DNA of 36,284 nt from Nocardioides rubriscoriae (GCF_008087085.1 NZ_VIYJ01000018.1:1-36284), one strand, 5' to 3'. Shown: positions 1-10,752, numbered from the stretch's first letter. The notes: a model not told the origin generated them from the sequence alone. Made by a program: numbers and translations.

Positions 1-1
1 A

Positions 2-120
2 GTTACGGCGGCCATAGCGACAGGGAAACACCCGGTCCCATACCGAACCCGGAAGTTAAGCCTGCCAGCGCCGATGGTACTGCAATCGCGAGGTTGTGGG
101 AGAGTAGGACGCCGCCGGAC
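2..120 (+). rRNA. rrf: 5S ribosomal RNA
   Basis: The sequence carries the conserved 5S core (CCCGGTCCCATACCGAACCC, then GGAAGTTAAG and GATGGTACTG) and the 5' and 3' ends pair (GGCGGC near position 8 with GCCGCC near 110) to form helix I. Length of about 119 nt fits the family. It is the last gene of an rRNA operon whose 16S and 23S genes lie to the left of the window. Exact ends are uncertain by a few bases. Confidence 0.95.
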
Positions 121-131
121 AAACATTCGCG

Positions 132-170
132 AAGAGGCGACCCGATATCGGGTCGCCTCTTTGTGTTTTT
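132..170 (+). terminator. rRNA operon terminator, 30-bp perfect palindrome
   Basis: Positions 132-161 are a perfect inverted repeat with 15-bp arms and no spacer (arm AAGAGGCGACCCGAT), followed by a T-rich run (TTGTGTTTTT). It lies 12 nt after the 5S gene. This is a classic intrinsic terminator, unusually T-rich at its 3' side for this genome. The hairpin tip must open a few pairs to make a loop. Confidence 0.93.
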
Positions 171-293
171 CCCTGCTGTTGAACACGAGTCGTCCACAGG
201 GCGACGCCAGGGGCGTTCCTCCACAAGGTCCGCGCCCTCGGGCCGGCGCCGTCGGTGGGCGCGGTCAGGGTCAGCGTCAGGAGGTGAGGTGCA

Positions 294-671
294 ATGGCTG
301 CACAGCACAAGGAGACCGTCGGATCCACCCAGGCCGCGATCGACGAGGTCGTCAACGAGGTGCGTCTCGTGGGCCGGTTGACCGCGGCACCCGAGGAGAA
401 GCAGATGCCCAGCGGCGACACGCTGGTGTCCTTCAGGGTCGTGGTGGCACGCGTGCCCGACGCCAAGCGCAGGACGACCGTCGATGCGCTCGAGTGCGTG
501 GCCTGGACGGCCCGGACCAAGCGTGCGGCGCTCTCGTGGCGGGTGGGTGACGTCGTGGAGGTCACCGGAGAGCTGAGGCGCCGGTTCTTCAGGACGGCGG
601 CGGGTCCGGCGTCGCGGGTGGAGGTGGAGGTGACGCGAGGTCGGGTCCTTCGTCGTGCCAGGACCGGATGA
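294..671 (+). CDS. Single-stranded DNA-binding protein-like (OB-fold), 125 aa
   Basis: The protein resembles an OB-fold single-stranded DNA-binding protein: the NEVRLVGRL start of strand 1, GDTLVSFRVVVAR, DALECVAWT and the GDVVEVTGELRRR segment follow the SSB pattern. It is short (125 aa) and ends in a basic tail (RVLRRARTG). It lacks both the Gly/Pro-rich linker and the acidic C-terminal tip that main SSB proteins use to recruit partners, so it is probably a secondary SSB paralogue rather than the essential one. The ATG at 294 has a strong AGGAGGTG site 7 nt upstream. Its last 83 nt overlap the convergent DUF1015 gene. Role in DNA metabolism is inferred from fold only. Confidence 0.8.
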   Translation: MAAQHKETVGSTQAAIDEVVNEVRLVGRLTAAPEEKQMPSGDTLVSFRVVVARVPDAKRRTTVDALECVAWTARTKRAALSWRVGDVVEVTGELRRRFFRTAAGPASRVEVEVTRGRVLRRARTG

Positions 672-1767
672 AGACCCCGAAGGCCGGTTTGGGCTGGAAC
701 GAAGTGGCCTTCTCGGGAAACAGGCGCCCCGCGTCGACGACCTGCTGCACCTGGGACAGGGTCGGCGCCGGCATCAGCACGGCCGTCCCGTAGTCGGGTC
801 CGGCCAGATGCAGGGCGTCCTGGGCGGTGTGGTGGTAGGTGATGCGACGCGGACCGTGGCCCAAGGAGGGCACCAGACGGTCGTGGAGCACCTCCACCTC
901 GACGCGGTCGTCGTCGGACAGGTCGAGGTCGAGGACCAACCAGGTCTCGGTGTCGGTGGCGACCAGAGTCGCCGGCCCGAGCGCGGCCACCGCCTGGTCC
1001 TGGGTCACCACGCGCGTCGGGATCTCGAGGGCCGCAGCGGCGTCGGCCAGGTCGCGCACCGAGCTACCGACGAGCACGCGGTGGATCGCCCCCAGGAACA
1101 GCGGGGTGTCGTCGTGGTCGACCAGCATCGCCAGGCCACGGTCGGTGGGTGCCCCCGGGTCACGGGCCTGCAGCTTGAGGTATGCGGCGTACCGGTGGTG
1201 GCCGTCGGCGATCAGGGCCGTGGTCGGGCCGAGGAGCTCCTGGACCGCGGCCAGCAGCGCGGGGTCGCGCAGGGTCCACACGCGGTGGAGGTGGTCGGAG
1301 CGGTCGACGAGCTGTTCGGCCGGGCCCGAGCGCACGGTAGCCAGCAGCTCGCGCAGGGCCGCAGGCGATCGCTGCACCAGCAGGATCGGGGCCGGGTTGA
1401 TGCCCATCTCGGCCATCCGGTCCGCGAGGTCGTCGGCCTGGGCCGGGTAGATCCCCTCGTGCGGCAGCAGCGCACGTTGGTCGAGGCGTGAGGTGCGGTG
1501 CGAGACGTCGACGGCGCCGACGAGGCCGCGCACCGTGATGCCACTGACGGTGTACTCGTGCAGGTAGAGCGCGGGTTCGGCGTCGTGGACCAGGAACCCC
1601 CGCTGCTGCCAGCTGCGCAGTCGCTCCGGGACGTCGCGGTAGGGGCGGGCGAGGGTCCGGGCCGACGCGGGGTCGGCGATGCGGGGGCCGGTCAGCCGCA
1701 GCGCGCGGAAGGGGACCAGACGCAGTGGCCCGGCGACGAGAGGTGGGGTCACCGGCGCCTGGTCCAT
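589..1767 (-). CDS. DUF1015 family protein, 392 aa
   Basis: Matches the DUF1015 family (bacterial proteins of unknown biochemical role, about 400 aa). The hallmark ADGHHRY motif is at residues 187-193 and the HEGIYP segment at 103-108. The final 14 residues are a Pro/Ser/Thr tail (SPPPPPATPDPPPS) encoded in the 83 nt that overlap the SSB-like gene on the other strand; this tail is likely unstructured and may simply be read-through into the neighbour. The ATG at 1767 has no Shine-Dalgarno site but sits 6 nt after TAGGCT on the same strand, so a leaderless transcript is likely. It is divergent from the HAD phosphatase gene, 64 bp apart. No function can be assigned from sequence. Confidence 0.88.
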   Translation of the reverse strand: MDQAPVTPPLVAGPLRLVPFRALRLTGPRIADPASARTLARPYRDVPERLRSWQQRGFLVHDAEPALYLHEYTVSGITVRGLVGAVDVSHRTSRLDQRALLPHEGIYPAQADDLADRMAEMGINPAPILLVQRSPAALRELLATVRSGPAEQLVDRSDHLHRVWTLRDPALLAAVQELLGPTTALIADGHHRYAAYLKLQARDPGAPTDRGLAMLVDHDDTPLFLGAIHRVLVGSSVRDLADAAAALEIPTRVVTQDQAVAALGPATLVATDTETWLVLDLDLSDDDRVEVEVLHDRLVPSLGHGPRRITYHHTAQDALHLAGPDYGTAVLMPAPTLSQVQQVVDAGRLFPEKATSFQPKPAFGVFIRSWHDEGPDLASPPPPPATPDPPPS

Positions 1768-1773
1768 CCGGGC

Positions 1774-1779
1774 AGCCTA
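1774..1779 (-). promoter_or_regulatory. -10 element TAGGCT, leaderless promoter of the DUF1015 gene
   Basis: TAGGCT on the minus strand ends 6 nt before the ATG at 1767. No ribosome-binding site lies between. The arrangement repeats at ten other genes in this window. Confidence 0.6.
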
Positions 1780-1831
1780 CGAGGCCGGTCCTGGAGGTCG
1801 GCGCACGCCGGGCGGGTGCAAGAGTGACGCC

Positions 1832-2839
1832 ATGCTGTCGTCGTCCGCAACGCCGCTGTCCCACGCCTACGACCTCGCGATGCTCGACCTCGACGGCGTG
1901 GTCTACGTCGGGCACGACGCCGTGCCCGGAGCACCCGCGCACCTGGCGGCGGCCCGCGGCGAGGGGATGAGGCTGGCGTTCATCACCAACAACGCCTCCC
2001 GGCCGCCGGCTGCGGTCGCCGACCACCTCAGCGAGCTCGACGTGCCCGCGACGCCCGACGACGTCGTCACCTCGGCGCAGGCCGCGGCGACGGTGCTCCG
2101 CGACCGACTGGGCGCGGGAGGACGCGTGGTGCTCCTGGGTGCCGAGGGGCTGGCGCAGGCCCTGGCCGCACGTGGGCTGGAGGCCGTCGGCGTCGACGAC
2201 GAGGCCGACGCGGTGGTGTCGGGGTACGGCCCGCAGGTGCCGTGGGCCGACATCATGCGCGCGGCGGTGCGGGTCCGGGAGGGGCTGTGGTGGGTGGCGA
2301 CCAACACCGACGCCACGATCCCGACGGGCTACGGCGTGGCTCCCGGGCACGGGGTCCTGGTCGACACCGTGCGGCGTTTCACCGGGGTCGAGCCCGTGGT
2401 GGCCGGCAAGCCGGAGCGTCCACTGCTCGACGAGACGGTGCGCAGGATGGGCGGCGACCGGCCGCTGATGGTCGGGGACCGACTCGACACCGACATCGAG
2501 GGCGCTCGACGGGTGGGGATCGACTCGCTGCTCGTGCTCACCGGCGTGACCGGTCTGCCCGAGCTGGTCGCGGCACGTGCGGCCGAGCGGCCGTCGTACG
2601 TCGGGCTCGACCTGCGGGCCCTGACCGAGCCGCAGCCGGCCCCGGAGCCGAGCGGCGGGGGCTGGGACCTGGGCGGGTGGCGGGCGTGGGTCGAGGACGG
2701 TGCGCTGGAGGTCGACGGCGGAGGAGCAGCCGCCGACTGGTGGCGCGTCGTCGCTGCCGCGGCGTGGGAGTGGCTGGACGACCACGGTGACCCCGCCGAC
2801 ACGACGGGCGTCACCGTGCCGGTCGACGACGAGCGCTAA
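1832..2839 (+). CDS. HAD-superfamily phosphatase, NagD/phosphoglycolate phosphatase type, 335 aa
   Basis: A HAD hydrolase of the NagD-like subfamily that removes phosphate from small molecules (glycerol-3-phosphate, phosphoglycolate or nucleotides are typical substrates). Motif I is DLDGVV with nucleophile Asp19 and general acid Asp21; motif II is TNNAS at 52-56; the motif III lysine is K193 in AGKPER; motif IV is GDRLDTD at 215-221. The orthologous position in M. tuberculosis is Rv1692, a glycerol-3-phosphate phosphatase. Residues after about 265 form an extra Pro-, Trp- and Ala-rich tail of roughly 70 aa outside the catalytic fold. An in-frame ATG at 1679 exists but lies inside the divergent DUF1015 gene; the ATG at 1832 gives the expected N-terminus just before motif I. 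Confidence 0.88.
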   Translation: MLSSSATPLSHAYDLAMLDLDGVVYVGHDAVPGAPAHLAAARGEGMRLAFITNNASRPPAAVADHLSELDVPATPDDVVTSAQAAATVLRDRLGAGGRVVLLGAEGLAQALAARGLEAVGVDDEADAVVSGYGPQVPWADIMRAAVRVREGLWWVATNTDATIPTGYGVAPGHGVLVDTVRRFTGVEPVVAGKPERPLLDETVRRMGGDRPLMVGDRLDTDIEGARRVGIDSLLVLTGVTGLPELVAARAAERPSYVGLDLRALTEPQPAPEPSGGGWDLGGWRAWVEDGALEVDGGGAAADWWRVVAAAAWEWLDDHGDPADTTGVTVPVDDER

Positions 2840-2842
2840 CCT
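2837..2842 (+). promoter_or_regulatory. -10 element TAACCT, leaderless promoter
   Basis: TAACCT overlaps the TAA stop of the phosphatase gene and ends 7 nt before the GTG at 2850, with no Shine-Dalgarno site. It could start transcription of the small ORF and of tlyA-nadK-recN. Confidence 0.55.
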
Positions 2843-2849
2843 CGGATTC

Positions 2850-3026
2850 GTGATCCACGACGACGCGCCTGCCGAGCGCCCCGACACCACCGGGATCGAT
2901 GGGGTCGACGCGGTGATCGACGCGGTCGCCATGCTCGGCGGCCTCCCCCTGGCCGACCAGGTCGCGGTGTTCGAGCAGGCGCACGCCGAGCTGCGGCGCA
3001 CGCTCGACGACCCGCGCCCGGCCTGA
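2850..3026 (+). CDS. Conserved small protein upstream of tlyA, 58 aa
   Basis: A 58-residue acidic helical protein starting at GTG 2850. Its core (DAVIDAVAMLGGLPLADQVAVFEQAHAELR, in two amphipathic helices) looks like the small unnamed protein found between the phosphatase and tlyA in other actinobacteria (position of Rv1693). It stops 2 nt before the tlyA GTG, so the two are almost certainly cotranscribed and translationally coupled. No function is known to me. A longer in-frame reading from 2700 would overlap the phosphatase and encodes a composition-biased N-terminus, so I rejected it. Confidence 0.7.
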   Translation: MIHDDAPAERPDTTGIDGVDAVIDAVAMLGGLPLADQVAVFEQAHAELRRTLDDPRPA

Positions 3027-3028
3027 TC

Positions 3029-3868
3029 GTGCCGCCGCGGCGGCTGCGTCTCGACGCCGAGCTCGTACGACGCGGGCTGGCGCGCTCGCGCGAGCACGCG
3101 GCGGAGCTGGTCGCCGGCGGGCGGGTCAAGGTCGCAGGCGCGGTGGCGGGCAAGCCTGCGACCGGGGTGACCACCGACGTGGCCATCGTCGTGGCCGACG
3201 ACCCGGACCGGCCTGACTACGTCTCCCGGGGCGGGCACAAGCTGGCCGGTGCCCTGGACGACTTCGAGCCGGCCGGGCTGGTGGTGGCCGGCCGCCGGTG
3301 CCTCGACGCGGGAGCCTCCACCGGCGGGTTCACCGACGTGCTGCTGCGCCGAGGGGCGCACGAGGTGGTCGCGGTCGACGTGGGCTACGGCCAGCTGGCG
3401 TGGTCGTTGCAGAGCGACGACCGGGTGCGGGTGGTCGACCGGCAGAACGTGCGCGAGCTGACGCCCGAGCTCGTCGGTGGCGCCGTCGACCTGGTGGTCG
3501 GCGACCTGTCGTTCATCTCGCTGACGCTGGTGCTCGACGCGCTGGTCGGTGTCACCGCCGACGACGGCGACCTCGCGCTCATGGTCAAGCCGCAGTTCGA
3601 GGTCGGCAAGGACCGGGTCGGCAAGGGCGGGGTGGTCCGCGACCCCGCGCTGCGCGTCGAGGCCGTCGAGCACGTCGCCGCCCAGGCGGCGCGGCGGGGG
3701 TGGGGGGCACGCCGGGTCACTCGCTCACCGCTGCCCGGACCGTCGGGCAACGTGGAGTTCTTCCTCTGGCTGCGCCGCGGCGAGGCCGAGATCACCACCG
3801 ACGACATCGTCGGGGCTGTGCACGGCGCCGACGACCTGGGGGTGCCGGGTGAGAGGCTGACGCCATGA
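3029..3868 (+). CDS. tlyA: TlyA family rRNA 2'-O-methyltransferase, 279 aa
   Basis: TlyA methylates the 2'-OH of cytidines in 16S and 23S rRNA using S-adenosylmethionine; in mycobacteria this sensitises ribosomes to capreomycin. An N-terminal S4 RNA-binding domain (about 6-60) is followed by the YVSRGGHKL linker motif and an FtsJ-like Rossmann domain with the SAM loop DAGASTGGF at 93-101. The K-D-K-E catalytic tetrad can be assigned to K71, D159, K187 and E243. Length matches the family (about 270 aa). The GTG start follows the small ORF by 2 nt and the TGA overlaps the nadK start (ATGA), indicating an operon. Confidence 0.95.
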   Translation: MPPRRLRLDAELVRRGLARSREHAAELVAGGRVKVAGAVAGKPATGVTTDVAIVVADDPDRPDYVSRGGHKLAGALDDFEPAGLVVAGRRCLDAGASTGGFTDVLLRRGAHEVVAVDVGYGQLAWSLQSDDRVRVVDRQNVRELTPELVGGAVDLVVGDLSFISLTLVLDALVGVTADDGDLALMVKPQFEVGKDRVGKGGVVRDPALRVEAVEHVAAQAARRGWGARRVTRSPLPGPSGNVEFFLWLRRGEAEITTDDIVGAVHGADDLGVPGERLTP

Positions 3869-4830
3869 CTACCCGTCGCGTCCTGCTGCTGGCCCACACC
3901 GGCCGCGCCGAGGCGCGTGTCGTGGCGACGGCCTTCGTCGAGAGCCTCACCCGCGAGGGCCTCGTCGTGCGCCTCATGGCGACCGAGGCCAAGGACCTCG
4001 GGCTCGCCCAGGGCGCGGCCGGTCCCGGCATCGAGCTCACCGAGTCCGAGACCGACGCCAGCCACGGGTGCGAGCTGACCCTGGTCATCGGCGGTGACGG
4101 CAGCATCCTGCGCGCGGTCGAGCTCACCCACGACAGCGGCACCCCGGTCCTGGGCGTCAACCTGGGTCACGTCGGCTTCCTGGCCGAGGCCGAGGTCGGC
4201 GAGATGGAGTCGACCATGCGCTCGATCGTCGACGGCACCTACACCGTCGAGGACCGGTTGACCCTCGACGTGGAGGTCGTGGTCGACGGCGAGGTCGTCG
4301 ACCGCACCTTCGCCGTCAACGAGGCCAGCGTCGAGAAGGCCGCCCGTGAGCGCATGCTCGAGCTCGTCGTCGAGGTCGACGGGCGACCGCTGTCGCGCTG
4401 GGGCTGCGACGGCGTGGTCTGTGCGACCCCGACCGGCTCGACGGCCTACAACTTCAGCGCCGGCGGCCCGATCGTGTGGCCCCAGGTCGAGGCCCTGTGC
4501 CTGGTGCCCCTCAGCGCCCACGCCCTGTTCGCGCGCCCCATGGTGGTCGCCCCCGACTCGCTCATCGCGATCGAGGTGCTCAGCCGCAACCAGGGCTCCG
4601 GGGTGCTGTGGTGCGACGGCAGGCGCACCGTCGACCTGCCCCCCGGCGCCCGCATCGAGGTCCGCCGCGGCCGGCAGCCGGTGCGGCTGGCCCGGCTCCA
4701 CACGGCCCCGTTCGCCGACCGGCTGGTCGCCAAGTTCGGGCTCAACGTCGAGGGCTGGCGAGGTCAGGGCGAGCGACGGCTGCGCGGCGACAACGGTGCC
4801 GCCGACACCACCAACGGGGGACCGGCATGA
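3865..4830 (+). CDS. nadK: NAD kinase, 321 aa
   Basis: Phosphorylates NAD to NADP, the only route to NADP in bacteria. The signature GGDGS lies at 76-80, preceded by the ATP/NAD-kinase Rossmann-like half; the NE motif is VNE at 151-153 and the glycine-rich TGSTAY is at 190-195. Length is normal for actinobacterial enzymes. ATG at 3865 overlaps the tlyA stop and the TGA at its end overlaps the recN ATG, so tlyA-nadK-recN form one translationally coupled unit, as in M. tuberculosis (Rv1694-Rv1696). Confidence 0.96.
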   Translation: MTTRRVLLLAHTGRAEARVVATAFVESLTREGLVVRLMATEAKDLGLAQGAAGPGIELTESETDASHGCELTLVIGGDGSILRAVELTHDSGTPVLGVNLGHVGFLAEAEVGEMESTMRSIVDGTYTVEDRLTLDVEVVVDGEVVDRTFAVNEASVEKAARERMLELVVEVDGRPLSRWGCDGVVCATPTGSTAYNFSAGGPIVWPQVEALCLVPLSAHALFARPMVVAPDSLIAIEVLSRNQGSGVLWCDGRRTVDLPPGARIEVRRGRQPVRLARLHTAPFADRLVAKFGLNVEGWRGQGERRLRGDNGAADTTNGGPA

Positions 4831-6524
4831 TCGAGGAGATCCGGATCGGCTCGCTCGGGGTCATCGACTCCTCGGTGCTCGAGCTCGGGCCCGGCCTGAC
4901 CGTCATCACCGGAGAGACCGGGGCCGGCAAGACCATGGTCGTCACGGCCCTCGGGCTCCTCCTCGGGGGGCGCGCCGACACCGGTGCGGTGCGCACCGGC
5001 GCCAAGCAGGCCCGGGTCGAGGGTGTGGTGCGCGTCGCCGGCCTCGACGCCTTCGCGGCTGCGGTCGAGGAGGCGGGAGGCGAGGTCGAGGACGGACCCG
5101 ACGGCGGCACCGTCGTGCTGGCCCGCAACGTCTCGGCCGAGGGACGCTCCCGGGCGTTCGTCGGGGGGGCCTCGGTGCCCGTCGCCCGGCTGACCGAGGT
5201 CGCCGAGCAGCTCGTGGCGGTGCACGGCCAGTCCGACCAGCACCGGTTGCTGCTGCCGCGTGCGCAGCGCGACGCGCTCGACCGCTTCGGCGGCGACGCC
5301 GTCGCGAGGCTGCTGGCCACCTACGTCACCACCTACCGGGAGCTCGAGGCCACCCGCCGCGAGCTCGCCGAGGTCACCGCGTCGGCGCGCGAGCGGGCCC
5401 GCGAGGCCGACCTGCTCCGCTTCGGGCTCGGCGAGGTCGAGGAGGTCTCGCCCGAGCCCGGCGAGGACGAGTCCCTGGCGGCCGAGGAGTCCCGGCTCGG
5501 CTTCGCCGACACCCTGCGCACCGCGGCCGAGCAGGCCCGTGAGGCGCTGTCGAGCGAGTCCGGGGGGCCCGACGCGCTGGCCACCACCTCGGCCGCGCGC
5601 GGCTTCCTCGAGAGCGTGCGCGACCACGACCCCGAGGCAGCGGGCCTGGCCGACCGGCTGGCCGAGGTGACCTACCTCGTCTCCGACGTCGCCGCCGACG
5701 TGGCGTCGTACGCCTCGCGGCTCGAGACCGACCCCTCGCGCCTGGCCGTGGTCTCCGAGCGGCGCGCGGCGCTGACCGCGCTGACCCGCAAGTACGGCGA
5801 CAGCATCGACGAGGTGCTCGCCTGGGCCGAGCAGGCGGCGACCCGGCTGCTCGACCTCGACGGCACCGACGAGCGCATCGCCGCTCTCACGGCCGAGCGC
5901 GACCGGCTGTCGGCCGAGCTCACCACCGCCGCAGCGGCGCTCAGCAAGGCCCGCACCAAGGCTGCGCGCCGCCTCGAGAAGCAGGTCACCGCCGAGCTGG
6001 CGCTCCTGGCGATGCCACACGCCCGGCTGGCGGTCAGCGTGACGCCGGTCGAGCCGGCCGCCCACGGTGCCGACGACGTCCAGCTGCTCCTGGCCGCCAA
6101 CACCGGGGCCGAGCCGCGCCCGCTCACCAAGGGCGCGTCGGGCGGTGAGCTCTCACGGGTCATGCTCGCGCTCGAGGTCGCCCTGGCCGGCACGAGTCCG
6201 GTGCCGACGTTCGTCTTCGACGAGGTCGACGCCGGGGTCGGCGGCGCTGCAGCGGTCGAGGTCGGCCGCCGGCTCGCCGAGCTCGCCCGCACCGCCCAGG
6301 TCCTGGTGGTGACCCACCTGCCCCAGGTGGCCGCCTACGCCGACCGGCACGTGCTGGTCCGCAAGGCCAGCGACGGCTCGGTCACCACCTCGGGGCTCAC
6401 CGTGCTCGACGACGCGGCCCGTGAGAAGGAGCTCTCGCGCATGCTCGCGGGCATGGCCGACTCCGACACCGCGCTGGCCCACGCCAAGGAGCTGCTCGAG
6501 GTCGCGCGCGCCGCTGTCCGCTGA
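4827..6524 (+). CDS. recN: DNA repair protein RecN, 565 aa
   Basis: RecN is an SMC-like ATPase that acts early in double-strand break repair. Visible are the N-terminal Walker A GETGAGKT (29-36), a long charged central coiled-coil region, the ABC-type signature GASGGELSR near residue 433 and Walker B VFDEVDAGVGG near 461, followed by LVVTHLPQVAAYA. Length agrees with the family (about 550-590 aa). ATG at 4827 overlaps the nadK stop. No LexA box is visible upstream, so any damage control would have to come from a promoter further up the operon. Confidence 0.96.
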   Translation: MIEEIRIGSLGVIDSSVLELGPGLTVITGETGAGKTMVVTALGLLLGGRADTGAVRTGAKQARVEGVVRVAGLDAFAAAVEEAGGEVEDGPDGGTVVLARNVSAEGRSRAFVGGASVPVARLTEVAEQLVAVHGQSDQHRLLLPRAQRDALDRFGGDAVARLLATYVTTYRELEATRRELAEVTASARERAREADLLRFGLGEVEEVSPEPGEDESLAAEESRLGFADTLRTAAEQAREALSSESGGPDALATTSAARGFLESVRDHDPEAAGLADRLAEVTYLVSDVAADVASYASRLETDPSRLAVVSERRAALTALTRKYGDSIDEVLAWAEQAATRLLDLDGTDERIAALTAERDRLSAELTTAAAALSKARTKAARRLEKQVTAELALLAMPHARLAVSVTPVEPAAHGADDVQLLLAANTGAEPRPLTKGASGGELSRVMLALEVALAGTSPVPTFVFDEVDAGVGGAAAVEVGRRLAELARTAQVLVVTHLPQVAAYADRHVLVRKASDGSVTTSGLTVLDDAAREKELSRMLAGMADSDTALAHAKELLEVARAAVR

Positions 6525-6539
6525 ACCCGCTGACTGGGA

Positions 6540-6545
6540 TAGGAT
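6540..6545 (+). promoter_or_regulatory. -10 element TAGGAT, promoter of pyrG
   Basis: TAGGAT ends 8 nt before the pyrG GTG at 6554, in the 29-bp gap after recN, with no Shine-Dalgarno site in between. Fits leaderless or near-leaderless expression. Confidence 0.6.
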
Positions 6546-6553
6546 CGAATCCC

Positions 6554-8248
6554 GTGAAGGCGGCCCCGGTTGACCAGTCCAAGCACGTGTTCGTCACCGG
6601 CGGCGTCGCCTCGTCGCTGGGCAAGGGGCTGACGGCCTCCAGCCTCGGGCGGTTGCTGCGCTCGCGTGGTCTGCGCGTGACCATGCAGAAGCTCGACCCG
6701 TACCTCAACGTCGACCCCGGCACGATGAACCCCTTCCAGCACGGCGAGGTGTTCGTCACCAACGACGGGGCCGAGACCGACCTCGACATCGGCCACTACG
6801 AGCGGTTCCTCGACACCGACCTCAACGGCCGGATCGCCAACGTCACGACCGGGCAGGTCTACTCCAGCGTGATCGCCAAGGAGCGTCGCGGCGACTACCT
6901 CGGCGACACCGTGCAGGTGATCCCGCACATCACCAACGAGATCAAGGACCGCATCCTGGCGATGGGTGGGCCCGACATCGACGTGGTCATCACCGAGATC
7001 GGCGGCACCGTCGGTGACATCGAGTCGCTGCCCTTCCTCGAGTCGGCTCGGCAGGTCCGCCACGAGATCGGCCGCGACAACTGCTTCTTCCTGCACGTGT
7101 CGCTGGTGCCGTACATCGGTCCGTCGGGGGAGCTCAAGACCAAGCCGACCCAGCACTCGGTGGCCGCCCTGCGCCAGGTCGGCATCCAGCCCGACGCCGT
7201 CGTGTGCCGGGCCGACCGCGAGCTGCCCGACTCGATCAAGCGCAAGATCTCGCTGATGTGCGACGTCGACCAGGAGGCCGTCGTCACCGCGGCCGACGCG
7301 CCGTCGATCTACGACATCCCCAAGGTGCTGCACCGCGAGGGACTCGACGCCTACGTCGTACGCCGCCTCGACCTGCCGTTCCGTGACGTCGACTGGACCG
7401 TGTGGGACGACCTGCTGCGCCGCGTCCACCACCCCAAGGAGGACGTGACCGTCGCCCTGGTCGGCAAGTACATCGACCTGCCCGACGCCTACCTCTCGGT
7501 CGTCGAGGCCCTGCGGGCCGGCGGGTTCGCCCACGAGGCGAAGGTGCACGTGCGCTGGGTCGCCTCCGACACCTGCGAGACCCCGGCCGGTGCCGCCAAG
7601 CACCTCGCCGACGTCGACGCGATCATCGTGCCGGGCGGCTTCGGGATCCGCGGGATCGAGGGCAAGCTCGGCGCGCTGCTGTTCGCCCGCACCCACAAGA
7701 TCCCCACCCTCGGGCTGTGCCTGGGCCTGCAGTGCATGGTCATCGAGTACGCCCGCAACGTCACCGGGCTGTCGAAGGCCGCCTCGACCGAGTTCGACCC
7801 CGACTGCCCCGAGCCCGTGATCGCCACGATGGAGGAGCAGAAGTCCTTCGTCGAGGGCGCCGGCGACCTGGGCGGCACCATGCGGCTCGGCCTCTACCCG
7901 GCGGACCTGCTGGCCGGGAGCATCGTGCGCGAGCAGTACGGCGCCGACCGCATCGAGGAGCGGCACCGCCACCGCTACGAGGTCAACAACGACTACCGCG
8001 ACCAGATCGCCGAGTCCGGCATGGTGTTCTCGGGGCTCAACAACGACCTCGACCTCGTCGAGTTCGTCGAGCTGCCCCGCGACGAGCACCCCTACTACGT
8101 CGCCACCCAGGCCCACCCCGAGCTGCGCTCGCGCCCGACCCGGCCGCACCCGCTGTTCGCCGGCCTCATCGGCGCGGCCATCGAGCGGCAGAAGGAGCTG
8201 CGGTTCCCGATCGAGGTGCCCCTCGACGAGAGCCTGTCGGTCGACTGA
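6554..8248 (+). CDS. pyrG: CTP synthase, 564 aa
   Basis: Makes CTP from UTP, ATP and glutamine. The N-terminal amidoligase domain carries GGVASSLGKG (16-25) and the VGDIE and PYIGPSGE segments; the C-terminal class I glutamine amidotransferase domain carries the nucleophile Cys389 in GLCLGLQ and the catalytic His in AHPEL near the C-terminus. Length is typical. In M. tuberculosis two genes (Rv1697, Rv1698) separate recN from pyrG; here they are adjacent. It converges on pepN across a GC-only hairpin. Confidence 0.97.
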   Translation: MKAAPVDQSKHVFVTGGVASSLGKGLTASSLGRLLRSRGLRVTMQKLDPYLNVDPGTMNPFQHGEVFVTNDGAETDLDIGHYERFLDTDLNGRIANVTTGQVYSSVIAKERRGDYLGDTVQVIPHITNEIKDRILAMGGPDIDVVITEIGGTVGDIESLPFLESARQVRHEIGRDNCFFLHVSLVPYIGPSGELKTKPTQHSVAALRQVGIQPDAVVCRADRELPDSIKRKISLMCDVDQEAVVTAADAPSIYDIPKVLHREGLDAYVVRRLDLPFRDVDWTVWDDLLRRVHHPKEDVTVALVGKYIDLPDAYLSVVEALRAGGFAHEAKVHVRWVASDTCETPAGAAKHLADVDAIIVPGGFGIRGIEGKLGALLFARTHKIPTLGLCLGLQCMVIEYARNVTGLSKAASTEFDPDCPEPVIATMEEQKSFVEGAGDLGGTMRLGLYPADLLAGSIVREQYGADRIEERHRHRYEVNNDYRDQIAESGMVFSGLNNDLDLVEFVELPRDEHPYYVATQAHPELRSRPTRPHPLFAGLIGAAIERQKELRFPIEVPLDESLSVD

Positions 8249-8275
8249 CCCCGGGCCCGTCGACCGGGCCCGGGG
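8249..8275 (+). terminator. GC-rich hairpin between convergent pyrG and pepN
   Basis: An 11-bp perfect inverted repeat (CCCCGGGCCCG, loop TCGAC) begins directly after the pyrG stop and lies 8 nt from the pepN stop. There is no T-run on either side. Its placement between two convergent genes suggests a bidirectional terminator of the U-less type often seen in actinobacteria. Confidence 0.7.
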
Positions 8276-8283
8276 ACGCCGCG

Positions 8284-10752
<2,469 letters not shown>

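Noticed and set aside
1160..3673. Very long minus-strand open frame (837 codons) across the phosphatase and tlyA genes
   Set aside because: Composition is the antisense shadow of GC-biased codons, with no recognisable domain and three well-supported genes on the plus strand.
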